Shown: positions 17,962 to 26,820, counted from the first letter of the stretch. The stretch is DNA of 64,000 bases from Microbacterium kyungheense (GCF_006783905.1 NZ_VFPE01000001.1:434001-498000), one strand, 5' to 3'. Program-made: numbers and translations. Notes: generated from the letters alone by a model not told the origin.

Positions 17962-18243
17962 ATGCCGGATGTCGAGGTGTACTACCACGAGCTGACGTCT
18001 GCGGCGACCGCGGTCCAGACCGCCTCGCAGCGGGTCCTCGAGGCCGCCGCGGACCTCAACGGCGACGACGTCGGCATCGGGAACCCCGCACACCGGCCCT
18101 CGCTGCGGCTCGAGATGCACCGACGGTTCACCGCGCTGCGCACGTCGGTGCGGGATCACTCCGCCGCCGCCTCGGGTGTCGGCGGCGACGTGCAGGCGAT
18201 CGCCGACAAGTACAGCGAACTCGATGCCGAGCTGAGCGGATGA
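17962..18243 (+). CDS. Small helical protein, possible WXG100-like partner
   Basis: A 93-residue protein predicted to be two helices (about 5-30 and 50-90), with a short acidic NGDDVGIGNP turn between. Length and shape resemble ESX/WXG100 proteins, but the WXG signature is absent. No signal peptide. GAGAGGGGG supports ATG 17962. Its stop overlaps the start of a DUF1023 hydrolase that has its own helical N-terminus, the usual pairing of a small helical partner with a larger type VII-like protein. No secretion genes are visible here, so export is a guess. Confidence 0.65.
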   Translation: MPDVEVYYHELTSAATAVQTASQRVLEAAADLNGDDVGIGNPAHRPSLRLEMHRRFTALRTSVRDHSAAASGVGGDVQAIADKYSELDAELSG

Positions 18244-19925
18244 GCCTGATCTCCCCGAACCACGGCTACCCGCTCGAGCGGATCGAGGGCGACACCGGGT
18301 CGATGTCGTGGTGGGTCAGCCGGTTCGACAGCATCGGCGACCGGGCGGGCGACCTGCGCACGCGCATGCAGGCGGTGCGCGAGCTCCCGGGCAAGGGCCG
18401 GTCCATCACCGCGTCGCGCGAAGACGCGCTCGAGACCTCGACCGCGCTGACCGCGGACATCGTCGAGGCCGAGCACCTGTCGACGGTGCTCGCGCGCTAC
18501 TCCGACGCGTTCACGGCGCACGCCGTGCCCGCCAACCGCATGGTCGACGAGATCGAAGACGCCCACGCCCGCGCCCGGAGCGCCGATGCCGCGTTCCAGC
18601 ACGCCGGCCAGAACGCCCTGTGGACGTCGTACTCGGGCACGCCCGAAGACATCGCCGCCGCCGATCGGGTGGCAGGCGATGCCGCAGCCGACAAGGCGGC
18701 GGCAGAGAGCGCCCTCGATGATCTCTGGGCGACGTGGGAGTCGCACTATTCGCAATGGGATGCCGCCTACGACGCCGCGATGTCGGCCCTGGCCGGCGGG
18801 ACCGGCGTCACCCTGACCCGCGACGCCCGCGATCTGCTCGACCAGCTCCTGGCCGCCGACGATCCGGCCGCCGTCCTCGCACTGTGGCGCGCGCACCCCG
18901 AGCTGCAGGCCGAGCTCGCCGAGAAGCATCCGGAGATCATCGGGAACCTCGACGGCATCCCGTTCGACGTGCGCGCCGAGGTGAACGAGGCCCGGCTCGC
19001 CGAACTGGTGAAGCGCACGGACCTCCCCGAACCGCTCGCCACCGAGGTCAAGACACTCCACATCGAGGTCTCTGAGCGCCAGGGCCGGCTGATCGCGTTC
19101 GACCTCGACGGTGCTGAGCAGACCACCGCGGCGCTCTGGTACGGGCCGTTCGCCGCGACGACGGTGTCGACGCTCGTGCCCGGCATGATGTCGCAGGTGT
19201 CCGAGATGGCCGATTGGGGCTACTCGGCCCGAAACCTCAACGCTGCTGTCGGCACCGGCTCGGCGACGATCGCGTGGTTCGGCTACGACTCGCCGAACTT
19301 CGCCGAAGAGCCCGCCATGAGTCGCGCGCAGAACGGCGCACCCGCCCTGCGGTCGATGCTGCAGGGGATCGGCGCGCTGCTCCCCGACAGTGAGATCGAC
19401 GTGATCGCCCACTCGTACGGCAGCACCACGGCGGCCCTCGCGATCGGGTCGGCGCCGGACGGCCTGGGCGTCGACAAGTTCATCACCGTCGGGTCGGCGG
19501 GCCTGCCCGACGACGAGGACGTGCGGGCGAACCTGCAGTCGCCCGACGCGCCCCGCATCTACGCCACGATGTCGGAACGCGACTTCTGGGCCCCCGTCGG
19601 GCAGGGCACGGGATTCGGGCACGGCACCTCGCCGACGTCGCTCGACGGCGTGACAGAGTTCGACAGCAACGGCGGCGTCGACGCAGACGGCCGCCCCCTG
19701 CTGCCGACACCCGGGCACAGCGCCCACGGCGGGGCGAACTTCCCGTGGGAGAGCTCACCCGGCGGCTACCTGCAGCAGGGCAGCGAGTCGTTCTACAACG
19801 TGTCGCAGATCATCAAGACCGGTGAGCCGGGCACCGAGCCGGGCGGCGAGGGCACCGACATACCGTTCTGGGTGAAGGTGCTCGAGATCCAGGCACAGAC
19901 AGGCAGCTATGGCTACATCTACTGA
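18240..19925 (+). CDS. DUF1023 alpha/beta-hydrolase with helical N-terminus
   Basis: A 561-residue protein. Residues about 1-200 are Ala/Asp/Glu-rich helices (WVSRFDSIGDRAGDLRTRMQAVRELPGKG), resembling ESX-type or LXG-type leaders. Residues about 300-500 are a DUF1023 alpha/beta-hydrolase with nucleophile elbow AHSYGS (Ser392), a downstream acidic residue and GHSAHGG carrying a candidate His. No signal peptide. It overlaps the small helical gene (ATGA) and the following lipoprotein gene by 17 bases, so all three are coupled. Substrate unknown; esterase or lipase activity is the best guess. Confidence 0.82.
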   Translation: MSLISPNHGYPLERIEGDTGSMSWWVSRFDSIGDRAGDLRTRMQAVRELPGKGRSITASREDALETSTALTADIVEAEHLSTVLARYSDAFTAHAVPANRMVDEIEDAHARARSADAAFQHAGQNALWTSYSGTPEDIAAADRVAGDAAADKAAAESALDDLWATWESHYSQWDAAYDAAMSALAGGTGVTLTRDARDLLDQLLAADDPAAVLALWRAHPELQAELAEKHPEIIGNLDGIPFDVRAEVNEARLAELVKRTDLPEPLATEVKTLHIEVSERQGRLIAFDLDGAEQTTAALWYGPFAATTVSTLVPGMMSQVSEMADWGYSARNLNAAVGTGSATIAWFGYDSPNFAEEPAMSRAQNGAPALRSMLQGIGALLPDSEIDVIAHSYGSTTAALAIGSAPDGLGVDKFITVGSAGLPDDEDVRANLQSPDAPRIYATMSERDFWAPVGQGTGFGHGTSPTSLDGVTEFDSNGGVDADGRPLLPTPGHSAHGGANFPWESSPGGYLQQGSESFYNVSQIIKTGEPGTEPGGEGTDIPFWVKVLEIQAQTGSYGYIY

Positions 19926-20625
19926 ACGGCGGCGCGCCACCGCGCTGCGGGCGTTGACGGCGACGGTCGTCGGAATGGTGCTGACGATGACGGGTTGTGC
20001 TCCCCAGGCTCCCCAGGGCGACGCGCTGTACCAGGACGGGCAGCAGCGGTTCACCGCGATGTGGGACGCGATGCACTCCGTGCTGATGGCTGTCGACGAC
20101 GGCGAGTGGGAGGCCACGGCCGGCGGATACGGCGCCGGCGCCGGCTCGTGCCCGAACAGCGGGGGATCGCTCGACGGCTACGTGTTCGAGTACCGGCGGA
20201 GCGCGCCGTTGGCGGACCGCGACCCGCAGCAGGTGAGCGACGACGCGGTCGCCGCGTTCAAGGATCTCGGGCTGGACCCCGAGACGGCCGTGTACGGTTC
20301 GGGCGACCGCGCGCAGTGGAACGTGATCGCCGAGGGCGACCCGGTCGGGCGCGCGGTGGTCACCGTCGAAGTCGACCTGCAGAAGATCCTGGTGACGGCC
20401 GACACCTCGTGTGCACCCGGAAGCCCGTGGGACCTCAACGGCATGGTGTTCGACGACCCCGACATGACCGGGGTGGACCACTGGCGCCGTCAGCCCGCCA
20501 CCGAGGGCGCGGACTCGGTGCCGATGTTCTACTTCCCCGCAGACGGCCCGCTGTTCTGGAACGAGGACGGCACACCCGTCGAGCCGCAGCCGGTGATCAC
20601 CGATCCGCCGCAGCGCTCCAGCTGA
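19909..20625 (+). CDS. Putative lipoprotein of unknown function
   Basis: A 238-residue protein with a lipoprotein signal: basic start, hydrophobic stretch, lipobox MTGC with Cys30. The mature part is an alpha/beta domain with two Cys (in GSCPNSGG and TSCAPGS) that could form a disulfide, and no motif I recognise. It overlaps the DUF1023 hydrolase by 17 bases and converges on ppx/gppA with a 29-base tail overlap. Placement suggests it works with the hydrolase, perhaps as an envelope partner or immunity-type protein (inference). Confidence 0.75.
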   Translation: MATSTERRRATALRALTATVVGMVLTMTGCAPQAPQGDALYQDGQQRFTAMWDAMHSVLMAVDDGEWEATAGGYGAGAGSCPNSGGSLDGYVFEYRRSAPLADRDPQQVSDDAVAAFKDLGLDPETAVYGSGDRAQWNVIAEGDPVGRAVVTVEVDLQKILVTADTSCAPGSPWDLNGMVFDDPDMTGVDHWRRQPATEGADSVPMFYFPADGPLFWNEDGTPVEPQPVITDPPQRSS

Positions 20626-21544
20626 GCGACTCGATGTAGCGCAGCAGCACGCCCTCGCGCAGCGCCCACGGCGACACCTCGAGCTCGTCGACATCGAGCG
20701 CGCGCATCGCCTCGTGCAGCACGACGGCGCCCGCGACAATCTGAAAGGTCCGGTCCGGCGTGATGCCGGGCAGCTCCTGCCGCGCCGACGCCGGGATCCG
20801 GGCCAGGCGCGGGATCCACGAGCCGAGCGCGGCGCGGGGCAGCAGCATCCGCTCGATCCCCGACCAGCCGGGCACCGGGTACCCGACGAGCTTCGCCAGC
20901 GAGCGGATCGCCTTCGACGAGCCGACCACGTGGTCGGGCCGCGCGAGGGCGCCGAACGATTCGGCGACCGGCGCGAGGGTCTCGCGTGCGTGGCGCCGCA
21001 GCCGGTCGACGGCCTCTTCGCCCGGCGGGTCGTCCGGCAGGAACTGCACCGTCATGCGGCCCGCACCGAGGGGGACGGATGCCGCCGCCTCCGGCAGCTC
21101 GTCGGCACCGGCCGCGAGCTCGAGCGAGCCGCCGCCGATGTCGAACAGCAGGATCTGGCCGGCCGCCCATCCGAACCAGCGGCGGACGGCGAGGAAGGTG
21201 TAGCGCGCCTCGGTCTCGCCGCCGAGCACCTGCAGCGGCTGGCCCAGCGCCTCTTCGATGAGGGCGATGACCTCGGGTCCGTTCGTGGCCTCGCGGACGG
21301 CGCTCGTCGCGGTGGCGAGCAGCTCGTCGACGCGCTCGGCGGCGGCGAGGTCGCGCGCCTGGGCGACGGCTGACACGAGCGCCGTGACGCCCTCCTCGGT
21401 GATGGAGCCGTCCTCCGCGAGGTAGCGCATGAGCCTCAGGACGGTGCGTTGGCTGGTCGTGGCCAGGGGGCGCCCGCCGGGGCGCACATCGGCGACCAGC
21501 AGGTGGACGGTGTTCGAGCCGATGTCGAGAACTCCCAAGCGCAC
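20597..21544 (-). CDS. Ppx/GppA exopolyphosphatase-family phosphatase
   Basis: A 315-residue ASKHA-fold phosphatase predicted to degrade polyphosphate or pppGpp in the cytoplasm. The family motifs are the N-terminal LDIGSNTVHLLVAD, the FDIGGGSLEL phosphate loop and GSSKAIRSL near residue 200. The short single-domain form is the usual actinobacterial Ppx1 type. The start is GTG at 21544, six bases after a TAACCT -10 box, so the message is probably leaderless. Confidence 0.9.
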   Translation of the reverse strand: MRLGVLDIGSNTVHLLVADVRPGGRPLATTSQRTVLRLMRYLAEDGSITEEGVTALVSAVAQARDLAAAERVDELLATATSAVREATNGPEVIALIEEALGQPLQVLGGETEARYTFLAVRRWFGWAAGQILLFDIGGGSLELAAGADELPEAAASVPLGAGRMTVQFLPDDPPGEEAVDRLRRHARETLAPVAESFGALARPDHVVGSSKAIRSLAKLVGYPVPGWSGIERMLLPRAALGSWIPRLARIPASARQELPGITPDRTFQIVAGAVVLHEAMRALDVDELEVSPWALREGVLLRYIESLSWSAAADR

Positions 21545-21550
21545 GCGTTC

Positions 21551-21556
21551 AGGTTA
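21551..21556 (-). promoter_or_regulatory. -10 box of leaderless ppx/gppA promoter
   Basis: TAACCT on the minus strand, six bases before the GTG start, leaves no room for a ribosome site. Confidence 0.65.
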
Positions 21557-21690
21557 GCGGGGCGGACCCTCGTCGCAGCCTCACGTTTCGGGGACGGCAT
21601 CCCGCCCGTGCGTGCGGCAGTCCGCCGTGGAGTGCGCACCCAGGCGGGGAAGGGCGAAGAACCGCAGATGAGCGGCGGATGAGAAGCGCA

Positions 21691-21712
21691 CGGCAGGGCT
21701 ACCGCCCTGCCG
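21691..21712 (+). other. Hairpin in the ppx/gppA - peptidase divergent region
   Basis: A perfect 9-bp stem CGGCAGGGC / GCCCTGCCG with a 4-base loop. Both flanking genes point away, so it is not a terminator; it may sit in the 5' leader of the peptidase gene. The rest of 21545-21834 shows no gene. Confidence 0.5.
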
Positions 21713-21834
21713 CCGGTGCGCCTAGCGTCGGCGGCAGGGTGCCGACCTGGCACCTGTTCCTGAGGGCGGACGCCGACGACGGCGTCCGCGCATACGGCGG
21801 CCGACGAAGACCGCCCGACACCGAGGAGAAGACC

Positions 21835-23448
21835 ATGAATCGATCACGCACCTCCGCGCTCCGCGCGGTGGCGCTCGCAGCCACCGGGGCGACAGCCCTC
21901 GCTCTGGCTGTCATGCCCGTCGCGGCGGCGAACGCCGCGCCCGGCACCGCGTGCGACAAGCGCAACAACAACACGGTCGCGAAGCTGCTCGACTGCGTGA
22001 GCGCGGCGGGAGCGATGGAGCACCTGAACGCCCTGCAAGAGATCGCGGACGCCAACGGCGGCAACCGTGCCGTCGACACCGCCGGATACGAGGCGAGCGT
22101 CGACTACGTCGTCCAGACCCTCCAGGCGGCCGGCTGGCAGGTGTCGATCGACGAGTTCGACTACCTGCTGCCCCTCACCCCGGAGCTTCACCAACTGACC
22201 CCGCAGGACGTCGTCCACCCGGCCGGCAGCTTCTCGGAGGGCTCGGGTTCAGGGTCGGTGACGGGCACGATCATCCCCGTCGACCTGGTGCTCGCGCAGC
22301 CGCGCACCCCCGTGACCAGTGGCTGCGAAGACGCAGACTTCGAGGGCCTCGACTTCTCGGGCGCCACAGACATCGCGCTCGTCCAGCGCGGCACGTGCGA
22401 GTTCGGCGTCAAGGCGCGCAACGCGCAGGAGGCCGGCGCCGAGGCCGTCGTCATCATGAACCAGGGCAACGCGCCCGACCGCATGGACGTCCTCACCAAC
22501 GTCACGCTGATCGGCGAGAACCCCGACGCCCTCGACATCCCGGTGATCTCGACGTCGTTCGATGCGGGTGCGTCGCTCGCCCAGCCCGGCTCCACGGCCA
22601 CGGTCACCCAGATCGTCGAGAACCACCCGCAGAAGAACGTCATCGCGGAGCTTCCGGGCGCGAACCCCGACAACGTCGTCATGGCCGGCGCCCACCTCGA
22701 CTCCGTCCCCGAGGGCCCGGGCATCAACGACAACGGCTCCGGATCGGCGGCGCTGCTCGAGATCGCGCAGAACATGTCGAAGCTGAAGCCGCAGAACACC
22801 GTGCGCCTGGCCTGGTGGGGTGCCGAAGAGGTCGGCCTGGTCGGGTCGGCCGGGTACGTCGCAGGCCTCACCGACACGGAGCGCGATCGGATCGCCCTGT
22901 ACCTCAACTTCGACATGATCGCGTCGCCGAACTACGTCTTCATGGTCTACGACGGCGACGAGAGCAGCTTCGAGGCGCCGGTGGTCGTGCCGCCGGGGTC
23001 GGTAGAGATCGAGGACCTCTTCGAGCGCTACTACACGAGCATCGGACAGCCGTACGACGACGCCGAGTTCAGCGGCCGCAGCGACTACGAGGCGTTCATC
23101 CTCGCCGGCATCCCTGCGGGCGGACTGTTCACCGGAGCCGAGGAGGAGAAGACGCCCGAGCAGGCGGCCATCTGGGGAGGAACCGCGGGCGAGTGGCTCG
23201 ACCCGTGCTACCACCAGTCCTGCGACGACATCGACAACCTCAGCATGCAGGCGCTCGAGGTCAACTCCGACGCCATCGCGCTCGCCGTGCTCGCGTACGC
23301 CTACTCGACCGAACTGGTCAACGGCGTGCCGGGTGTCGACGTCCCGGGCGGGCTGCTGCTGCCCGAGCCCGCCGGCCCCGAGGGCACCTTCGGCCGTGGC
23401 GGTGGCGGCCTCGACGGCGCCCACGGCCACGACACGCTCACCAGCTGA
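21835..23448 (+). CDS. Secreted M28 aminopeptidase with PA domain
   Basis: A 537-residue exported zinc peptidase. Residues 1-35 are a Sec signal ending ANA-AP. A PA insert (about 130-255, VQRGTCEFGVKARNAQEAGA) precedes the catalytic M28 core. Zinc ligands and catalytic residues are visible in GAHLDSV (His, Asp), NDNGSGS (Asp), WWGAEEVGL (Glu-Glu), LNFDMI (Asp) and YHQSCDDIDN (His). Layout matches the Streptomyces griseus aminopeptidase class plus PA. A short Gly/His tail follows. GAGGAGAAG supports ATG 21835; upstream in-frame starts would destroy the signal peptide. Monocistronic, with a strong terminator 12 bases after the stop. Confidence 0.93.
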   Translation: MNRSRTSALRAVALAATGATALALAVMPVAAANAAPGTACDKRNNNTVAKLLDCVSAAGAMEHLNALQEIADANGGNRAVDTAGYEASVDYVVQTLQAAGWQVSIDEFDYLLPLTPELHQLTPQDVVHPAGSFSEGSGSGSVTGTIIPVDLVLAQPRTPVTSGCEDADFEGLDFSGATDIALVQRGTCEFGVKARNAQEAGAEAVVIMNQGNAPDRMDVLTNVTLIGENPDALDIPVISTSFDAGASLAQPGSTATVTQIVENHPQKNVIAELPGANPDNVVMAGAHLDSVPEGPGINDNGSGSAALLEIAQNMSKLKPQNTVRLAWWGAEEVGLVGSAGYVAGLTDTERDRIALYLNFDMIASPNYVFMVYDGDESSFEAPVVVPPGSVEIEDLFERYYTSIGQPYDDAEFSGRSDYEAFILAGIPAGGLFTGAEEEKTPEQAAIWGGTAGEWLDPCYHQSCDDIDNLSMQALEVNSDAIALAVLAYAYSTELVNGVPGVDVPGGLLLPEPAGPEGTFGRGGGGLDGAHGHDTLTS

Positions 23449-23460
23449 CGCGTCGCACAG

Positions 23461-23493
23461 GAGGAGGACCCATCCTGCGGGTGGGTCCTCCTC
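23461..23493 (+). terminator. Hairpin terminator after the M28 peptidase gene
   Basis: A perfect 12-bp stem (GAGGAGGACCCA with TGGGTCCTCCTC) and a 9-base loop, directly after the peptidase stop and before the coaA promoter. Confidence 0.85.
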
Positions 23494-23506
23494 TCGTGCC
23501 AGCGGC

Positions 23507-23512
23507 TACGAT
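23507..23512 (+). promoter_or_regulatory. -10 box of leaderless coaA promoter
   Basis: TACGAT lies seven bases before ATG 23520; no ribosome site exists. Confidence 0.65.
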
Positions 23513-23519
23513 GGGCGCG

Positions 23520-24488
23520 ATGTCCGCCGACGAAGCCACCGTGCAAGACGCCAGCGCCCTCGCGCCCGCCCTCTCGCTCTACCGCGAGATCGATCGCGCC
23601 GACTGGGCCCGCCTGGCGGCCGGCATGACGCAGCCGCTCAGCGAGACCGAGATCGTGCAGATCCGGGGCCTCGGCGACCGGCTCGACATGGACGAGGTCG
23701 CGCAGGTCTATGTGCCGCTGTCGCGCCTGCTGTCGCTGTACGCCGAGTCCACCAAGCGACTCGGCGCCGAGGAGTCGGCCTTCCTCGGCGAGCACGACTC
23801 CACGACCCCGTTCATCGTCGGAGTCGCGGGCTCGGTCGCCGTCGGCAAGTCGACGATCGCGCGCCTGCTGCGCGAGCTGACGTCGCGCTGGCCGGGCACG
23901 CCCCGCGTCGAGCTCGTCACGACCGACGGGTTCCTCTACCCGAACGCCGAGCTCGAGCGTCGCGGGCTCATGGAGCGCAAGGGCTTCCCCGAGTCGTACG
24001 ACCGGCGCGCCCTCGTGTCGTTCCTCACCGAGGTCAAGAGCGGCGCCGCCGAGGTGCGCGCGCCGTTCTACTCGCACATGCGGTACGACATCGTGCCCGA
24101 CGCGGTCGTCACCGTGCGCCGGCCCGACATCGTCATCGTCGAGGGCCTCAACGTGCTGCAGCCGCCCCCGACGCCCAACGACGTCGCGGTGAGCGACCTG
24201 TTCGACTTCTCGATCTACGTCGACGCGGATGCCGCCCACATCACTCAGTGGTACGTCGACCGCTTCCTCGCCCTGCGCCGCGCGGCGTTCAGCAACCCGA
24301 ACTCGTTCTTCAACGTGTTCGCCCAGCTGTCGGACGACGAGGCCGTGGAGCGCGCGCTCGGCTTCTGGAACACGATCAACCTTCCCAACCTCGAAGAGAA
24401 CGTGCTGCCGACGCGCCACCGCGCGAACCTCGTGCTGCAGAAGGCGGCCGACCACAAGGTCGAGACCGTCCTGCTGCGCAAGCTGTAG
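23520..24488 (+). CDS. coaA: Type I pantothenate kinase
   Basis: Phosphorylates pantothenate, the first committed step of coenzyme A synthesis. The 322-residue length is normal for the PanK-I (CoaA) family. The P-loop is GSVAVGKST after VAGS; DGFLYPN, KGFPESYD, YDIVPDAVVTVRRPDIVIVEGLNVLQ and the substrate-side WNTINLPNL are all recognisable. Two in-frame ATGs exist (23511 and 23520); I chose 23520 because it is seven bases after TACGAT, as expected for a leaderless message. It stands alone between two terminators and the glmS promoter region. Confidence 0.95.
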   Translation: MSADEATVQDASALAPALSLYREIDRADWARLAAGMTQPLSETEIVQIRGLGDRLDMDEVAQVYVPLSRLLSLYAESTKRLGAEESAFLGEHDSTTPFIVGVAGSVAVGKSTIARLLRELTSRWPGTPRVELVTTDGFLYPNAELERRGLMERKGFPESYDRRALVSFLTEVKSGAAEVRAPFYSHMRYDIVPDAVVTVRRPDIVIVEGLNVLQPPPTPNDVAVSDLFDFSIYVDADAAHITQWYVDRFLALRRAAFSNPNSFFNVFAQLSDDEAVERALGFWNTINLPNLEENVLPTRHRANLVLQKAADHKVETVLLRKL

Positions 24489-24548
24489 CGCCCAGCCCGA
24501 CCGTCGAGCCCGGCCGTCGAGCGGTGCCCTCCGACGAGCGTGCGATTG

Positions 24549-24676
24549 TGGCGAGTCGCCGGATCCGGCACATCGAGCGCGGCAGTCTTGGCGATTCGCC
24601 AGAACGGCGTCCCGGTCGTGCGACGGCATGTCGCCAGGATCTGCCGGCGCGAGACGCTGAACTTGGCGACTCGCCA
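24549..24676 (+). repeat. Cluster of TTGGCGANTCGCCA palindromes upstream of glmS
   Basis: Three near-identical palindromes occur at 24549-24560 (TGGCGAGTCGCC), 24588-24601 (TTGGCGATTCGCCA) and 24663-24676 (TTGGCGACTCGCCA), two followed by GAAC. A fourth half copy, TGTCGCCAGGATC, lies near 24630. The copies differ at the centre base, so this is not a simple tandem duplication. No ORF here. Confidence 0.7.
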
Positions 24677-24686
24677 GAACTGGCAG

Positions 24687-24713
24687 GTGGATGCCGCGGC
24701 CGGCGGCATCCAC
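24687..24713 (+). terminator. GGATGCC-type hairpin between coaA and glmS
   Basis: An 11-bp perfect stem (GTGGATGCCGC with GCGGCATCCAC) and a 5-base loop; likely the coaA terminator, ending 33 bases before the glmS -10 box. Confidence 0.7.
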
Positions 24714-24746
24714 TATTCGTAAAGGAACCGCGCAAAACCGTCCGCC

Positions 24747-24752
24747 TACCAT
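24747..24752 (+). promoter_or_regulatory. -10 box of leaderless glmS promoter
   Basis: TACCAT, seven bases before ATG 24760. The second in-frame upstream start would displace the catalytic Cys, so the leaderless start is required by the chemistry. Confidence 0.7.
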
Positions 24753-24759
24753 GGACCGC

Positions 24760-26610
24760 ATGTGCGGAATCGTCGGATATGTGGGCCCTCGTCAGAGCCA
24801 GGATGTGCTGATCTCGGGGCTGTCGCGATTGGAATACCGCGGCTACGACTCCGCGGGCATCGCGGTGATCGACGCCGACGGAGGCCTCGGCATGCGCAAG
24901 CGGGCGGGAAAGCTGCAGGTGCTCCGCGACGACCTCGCCGCACGGCCCCTCACCGACGGCACCACCGGCATCGGCCACACGCGGTGGGCCACCCACGGCG
25001 GTCCGACCGACGGGAACGCGCACCCGCACCTGGCGGACGACGACCGGCTGGCCGTCATCCACAACGGCATCATCGAGAACTTCGGCGAGCTCAAGGCCGA
25101 GCTGCTGTCGGAGGGCTTCACGTTCCGCAGCGAGACCGACACCGAGGTCGCCGCCGTGCTGCTCGGCCGCGAGTACCGGCGCACGGGTGACCTGGTCGCC
25201 GCGTTCCGCGCGGTCGCGCCGCGCCTCGAAGGCGCCTTCACCCTGCTCGCCACGCACCAGGAGCAGCCGGGCCTCGTCGTCGGCGCGCGCCGCAACTCGC
25301 CGCTGGTGATCGGCCTCGGCGAGGGCGAGAACTTCCTCGGCTCCGACGTCGCCGCCTTCGTCGAGTACACCCGCAACGCCCTCGCCATCGGCCAGGACCA
25401 GATCGTCGCGATCACCCCCGACGCCGTCACGGTGACCGACTTCGCCGGGAACCCGGTCGAGGTCGAGCCGTTCGAGGTGACGTGGGATGCCGCCGCGGCC
25501 GAGAAGGGCGGATGGTCGTCGTTCATGGCCAAGGAGGTGTCGGAAGAGCCCGAGGCCGTCGCCAACACGCTGCGCGGCCGCATCCACGACGGCGAAGTCG
25601 TCATCCCCGAGCTCGACGGCCTGGACGACCTGTTCGCCGGCATCTCGCGCATCATCGTCATCGCGTGCGGCACCGCCGCGTACGCGGGCCAGGTGGGCAA
25701 GTACGCGATCGAGCAGTGGACCCGCATCCCCGTCGAGGTCGAGCTCGCGCACGAGTTCCGCTACCGCGATCCGGTGATCGGCCCCGACACCCTCGTCGTC
25801 TCGATCAGCCAGTCCGGCGAGACCATGGACACGCTCATGGCCGTCAAGTACGCCCGCGAGCACGGCGCCAAGACGCTGTCGGTGTGCAACACGCAGGGCG
25901 CGACCATCCCGCGCGAGTCCGACGCCATCGTCTACACGCACGCCGGTCCCGAGGTCGCGGTCGCCTCGACCAAGGCCTTCGTGGCGCAGATCACGGCGCT
26001 GTACCTGATGGGTCTGCACATCGGGCGCGTGCGCGGTGCCGTGTCGGCCGCCGACGCCGCCGAGCACGTGCGCGAGCTGGAGGCGGTGCCCGCCAAGATC
26101 CAGCGCATCCTCGACAACGAGCAGCCCCGCATCGAGCAGTTCGCACACTGGATGGCCGACACCCGCTCGGTGCTGTTCCTCGGCCGTCACGTCGGCTACC
26201 CGATCGCCCTGGAAGGCGCGCTCAAGCTCAAGGAGCTCGCCTACATCCACGCCGAGGGCTTCGCCGCCGGCGAGCTCAAGCACGGCCCGATCGCGCTCAT
26301 CGAGCCCGGTCAGCCGGTGTTCGTCGTCGTGCCGTCGCCGGTCACCTCGGCCGAGATGCACAAGAAGGTCGTCTCGTCGATCGAAGAGATCCGCGCCCGC
26401 GGGGCCCGCGTCATCGCGATCGCCGAAGAGGGCGACGCGGCCGTGCTGCCGAAGGCCGACGAGGTGCTGCGCATCCCGCTCGCCGGACCGTTCTTCGAGC
26501 CGCTCCTGGCCGTCGTGCCGTTGCACATCTTCGCGATGGGCCTCGCCACGGCGAAGGGCCTCGACGTCGACCAGCCTCGCAACCTGGCCAAGTCCGTCAC
26601 CGTCGAGTGA
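24760..26610 (+). CDS. glmS: Glutamine-fructose-6-phosphate aminotransferase
   Basis: Makes glucosamine-6-phosphate from fructose-6-phosphate and glutamine, the entry to UDP-GlcNAc and peptidoglycan. 616 residues. The start MCGIVGYVG exposes the N-terminal nucleophile Cys once Met is removed, which fixes the start at 24760. An N-terminal glutaminase (about 1-225) precedes two SIS sugar domains (ACGTAAYAG and SISQSGETMDT, then LFLGRHVGYP). The C-terminus ends PRNLAKSVTVE as in the family. No glmS ribozyme is seen. The message appears leaderless; the palindrome cluster upstream may regulate it. Confidence 0.96.
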   Translation: MCGIVGYVGPRQSQDVLISGLSRLEYRGYDSAGIAVIDADGGLGMRKRAGKLQVLRDDLAARPLTDGTTGIGHTRWATHGGPTDGNAHPHLADDDRLAVIHNGIIENFGELKAELLSEGFTFRSETDTEVAAVLLGREYRRTGDLVAAFRAVAPRLEGAFTLLATHQEQPGLVVGARRNSPLVIGLGEGENFLGSDVAAFVEYTRNALAIGQDQIVAITPDAVTVTDFAGNPVEVEPFEVTWDAAAAEKGGWSSFMAKEVSEEPEAVANTLRGRIHDGEVVIPELDGLDDLFAGISRIIVIACGTAAYAGQVGKYAIEQWTRIPVEVELAHEFRYRDPVIGPDTLVVSISQSGETMDTLMAVKYAREHGAKTLSVCNTQGATIPRESDAIVYTHAGPEVAVASTKAFVAQITALYLMGLHIGRVRGAVSAADAAEHVRELEAVPAKIQRILDNEQPRIEQFAHWMADTRSVLFLGRHVGYPIALEGALKLKELAYIHAEGFAAGELKHGPIALIEPGQPVFVVVPSPVTSAEMHKKVVSSIEEIRARGARVIAIAEEGDAAVLPKADEVLRIPLAGPFFEPLLAVVPLHIFAMGLATAKGLDVDQPRNLAKSVTVE

Positions 26611-26646
26611 GTGGATGCCGGCGGCCCCGGCCGCCGGCATCCACTC
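26609..26646 (+). terminator. glmS terminator (18-bp GGATGCC-type hairpin)
   Basis: A perfect 18-bp stem (26609-26626 with 26629-26646) that begins within the glmS stop codon. One of the strongest hairpins in the window. Confidence 0.85.
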
Positions 26647-26700
26647 CTCACCAGCACGCGCTCGTGCGTGCCGTGGCTCGTCGCCCGGCCCGCGAACATG

Positions 26701-26820
26701 CCCTTCCTTCGCCGAGCCTGCCCTTCCTTCGCCGAGCATGCCGCTTCGGTGCCGAGCATGCCCCCTCGGCGCCGAGCCTGCCCCTTCGGTGCCGAGCTTG
26801 CCCCCTCGGCGCCGAGCATG
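26701..26820 (+). repeat. Minisatellite A: six 20-nt direct repeats
   Basis: Six contiguous units of exactly 20 bases, typified by CCCTTCCTTCGCCGAGCATG, with substitutions only (no indels). Units 4 and 6 are CCCCCTCGGCGCCGAGC(C/A)TG. No spacer between units. Located in the gene-free stretch between glmS and acpS. Confidence 0.9.

Noticed and set aside
24760..24780. glmS ribozyme or riboswitch before glmS
   Set aside because: The promoter places transcription at the start codon, leaving no 5' leader for such an element.
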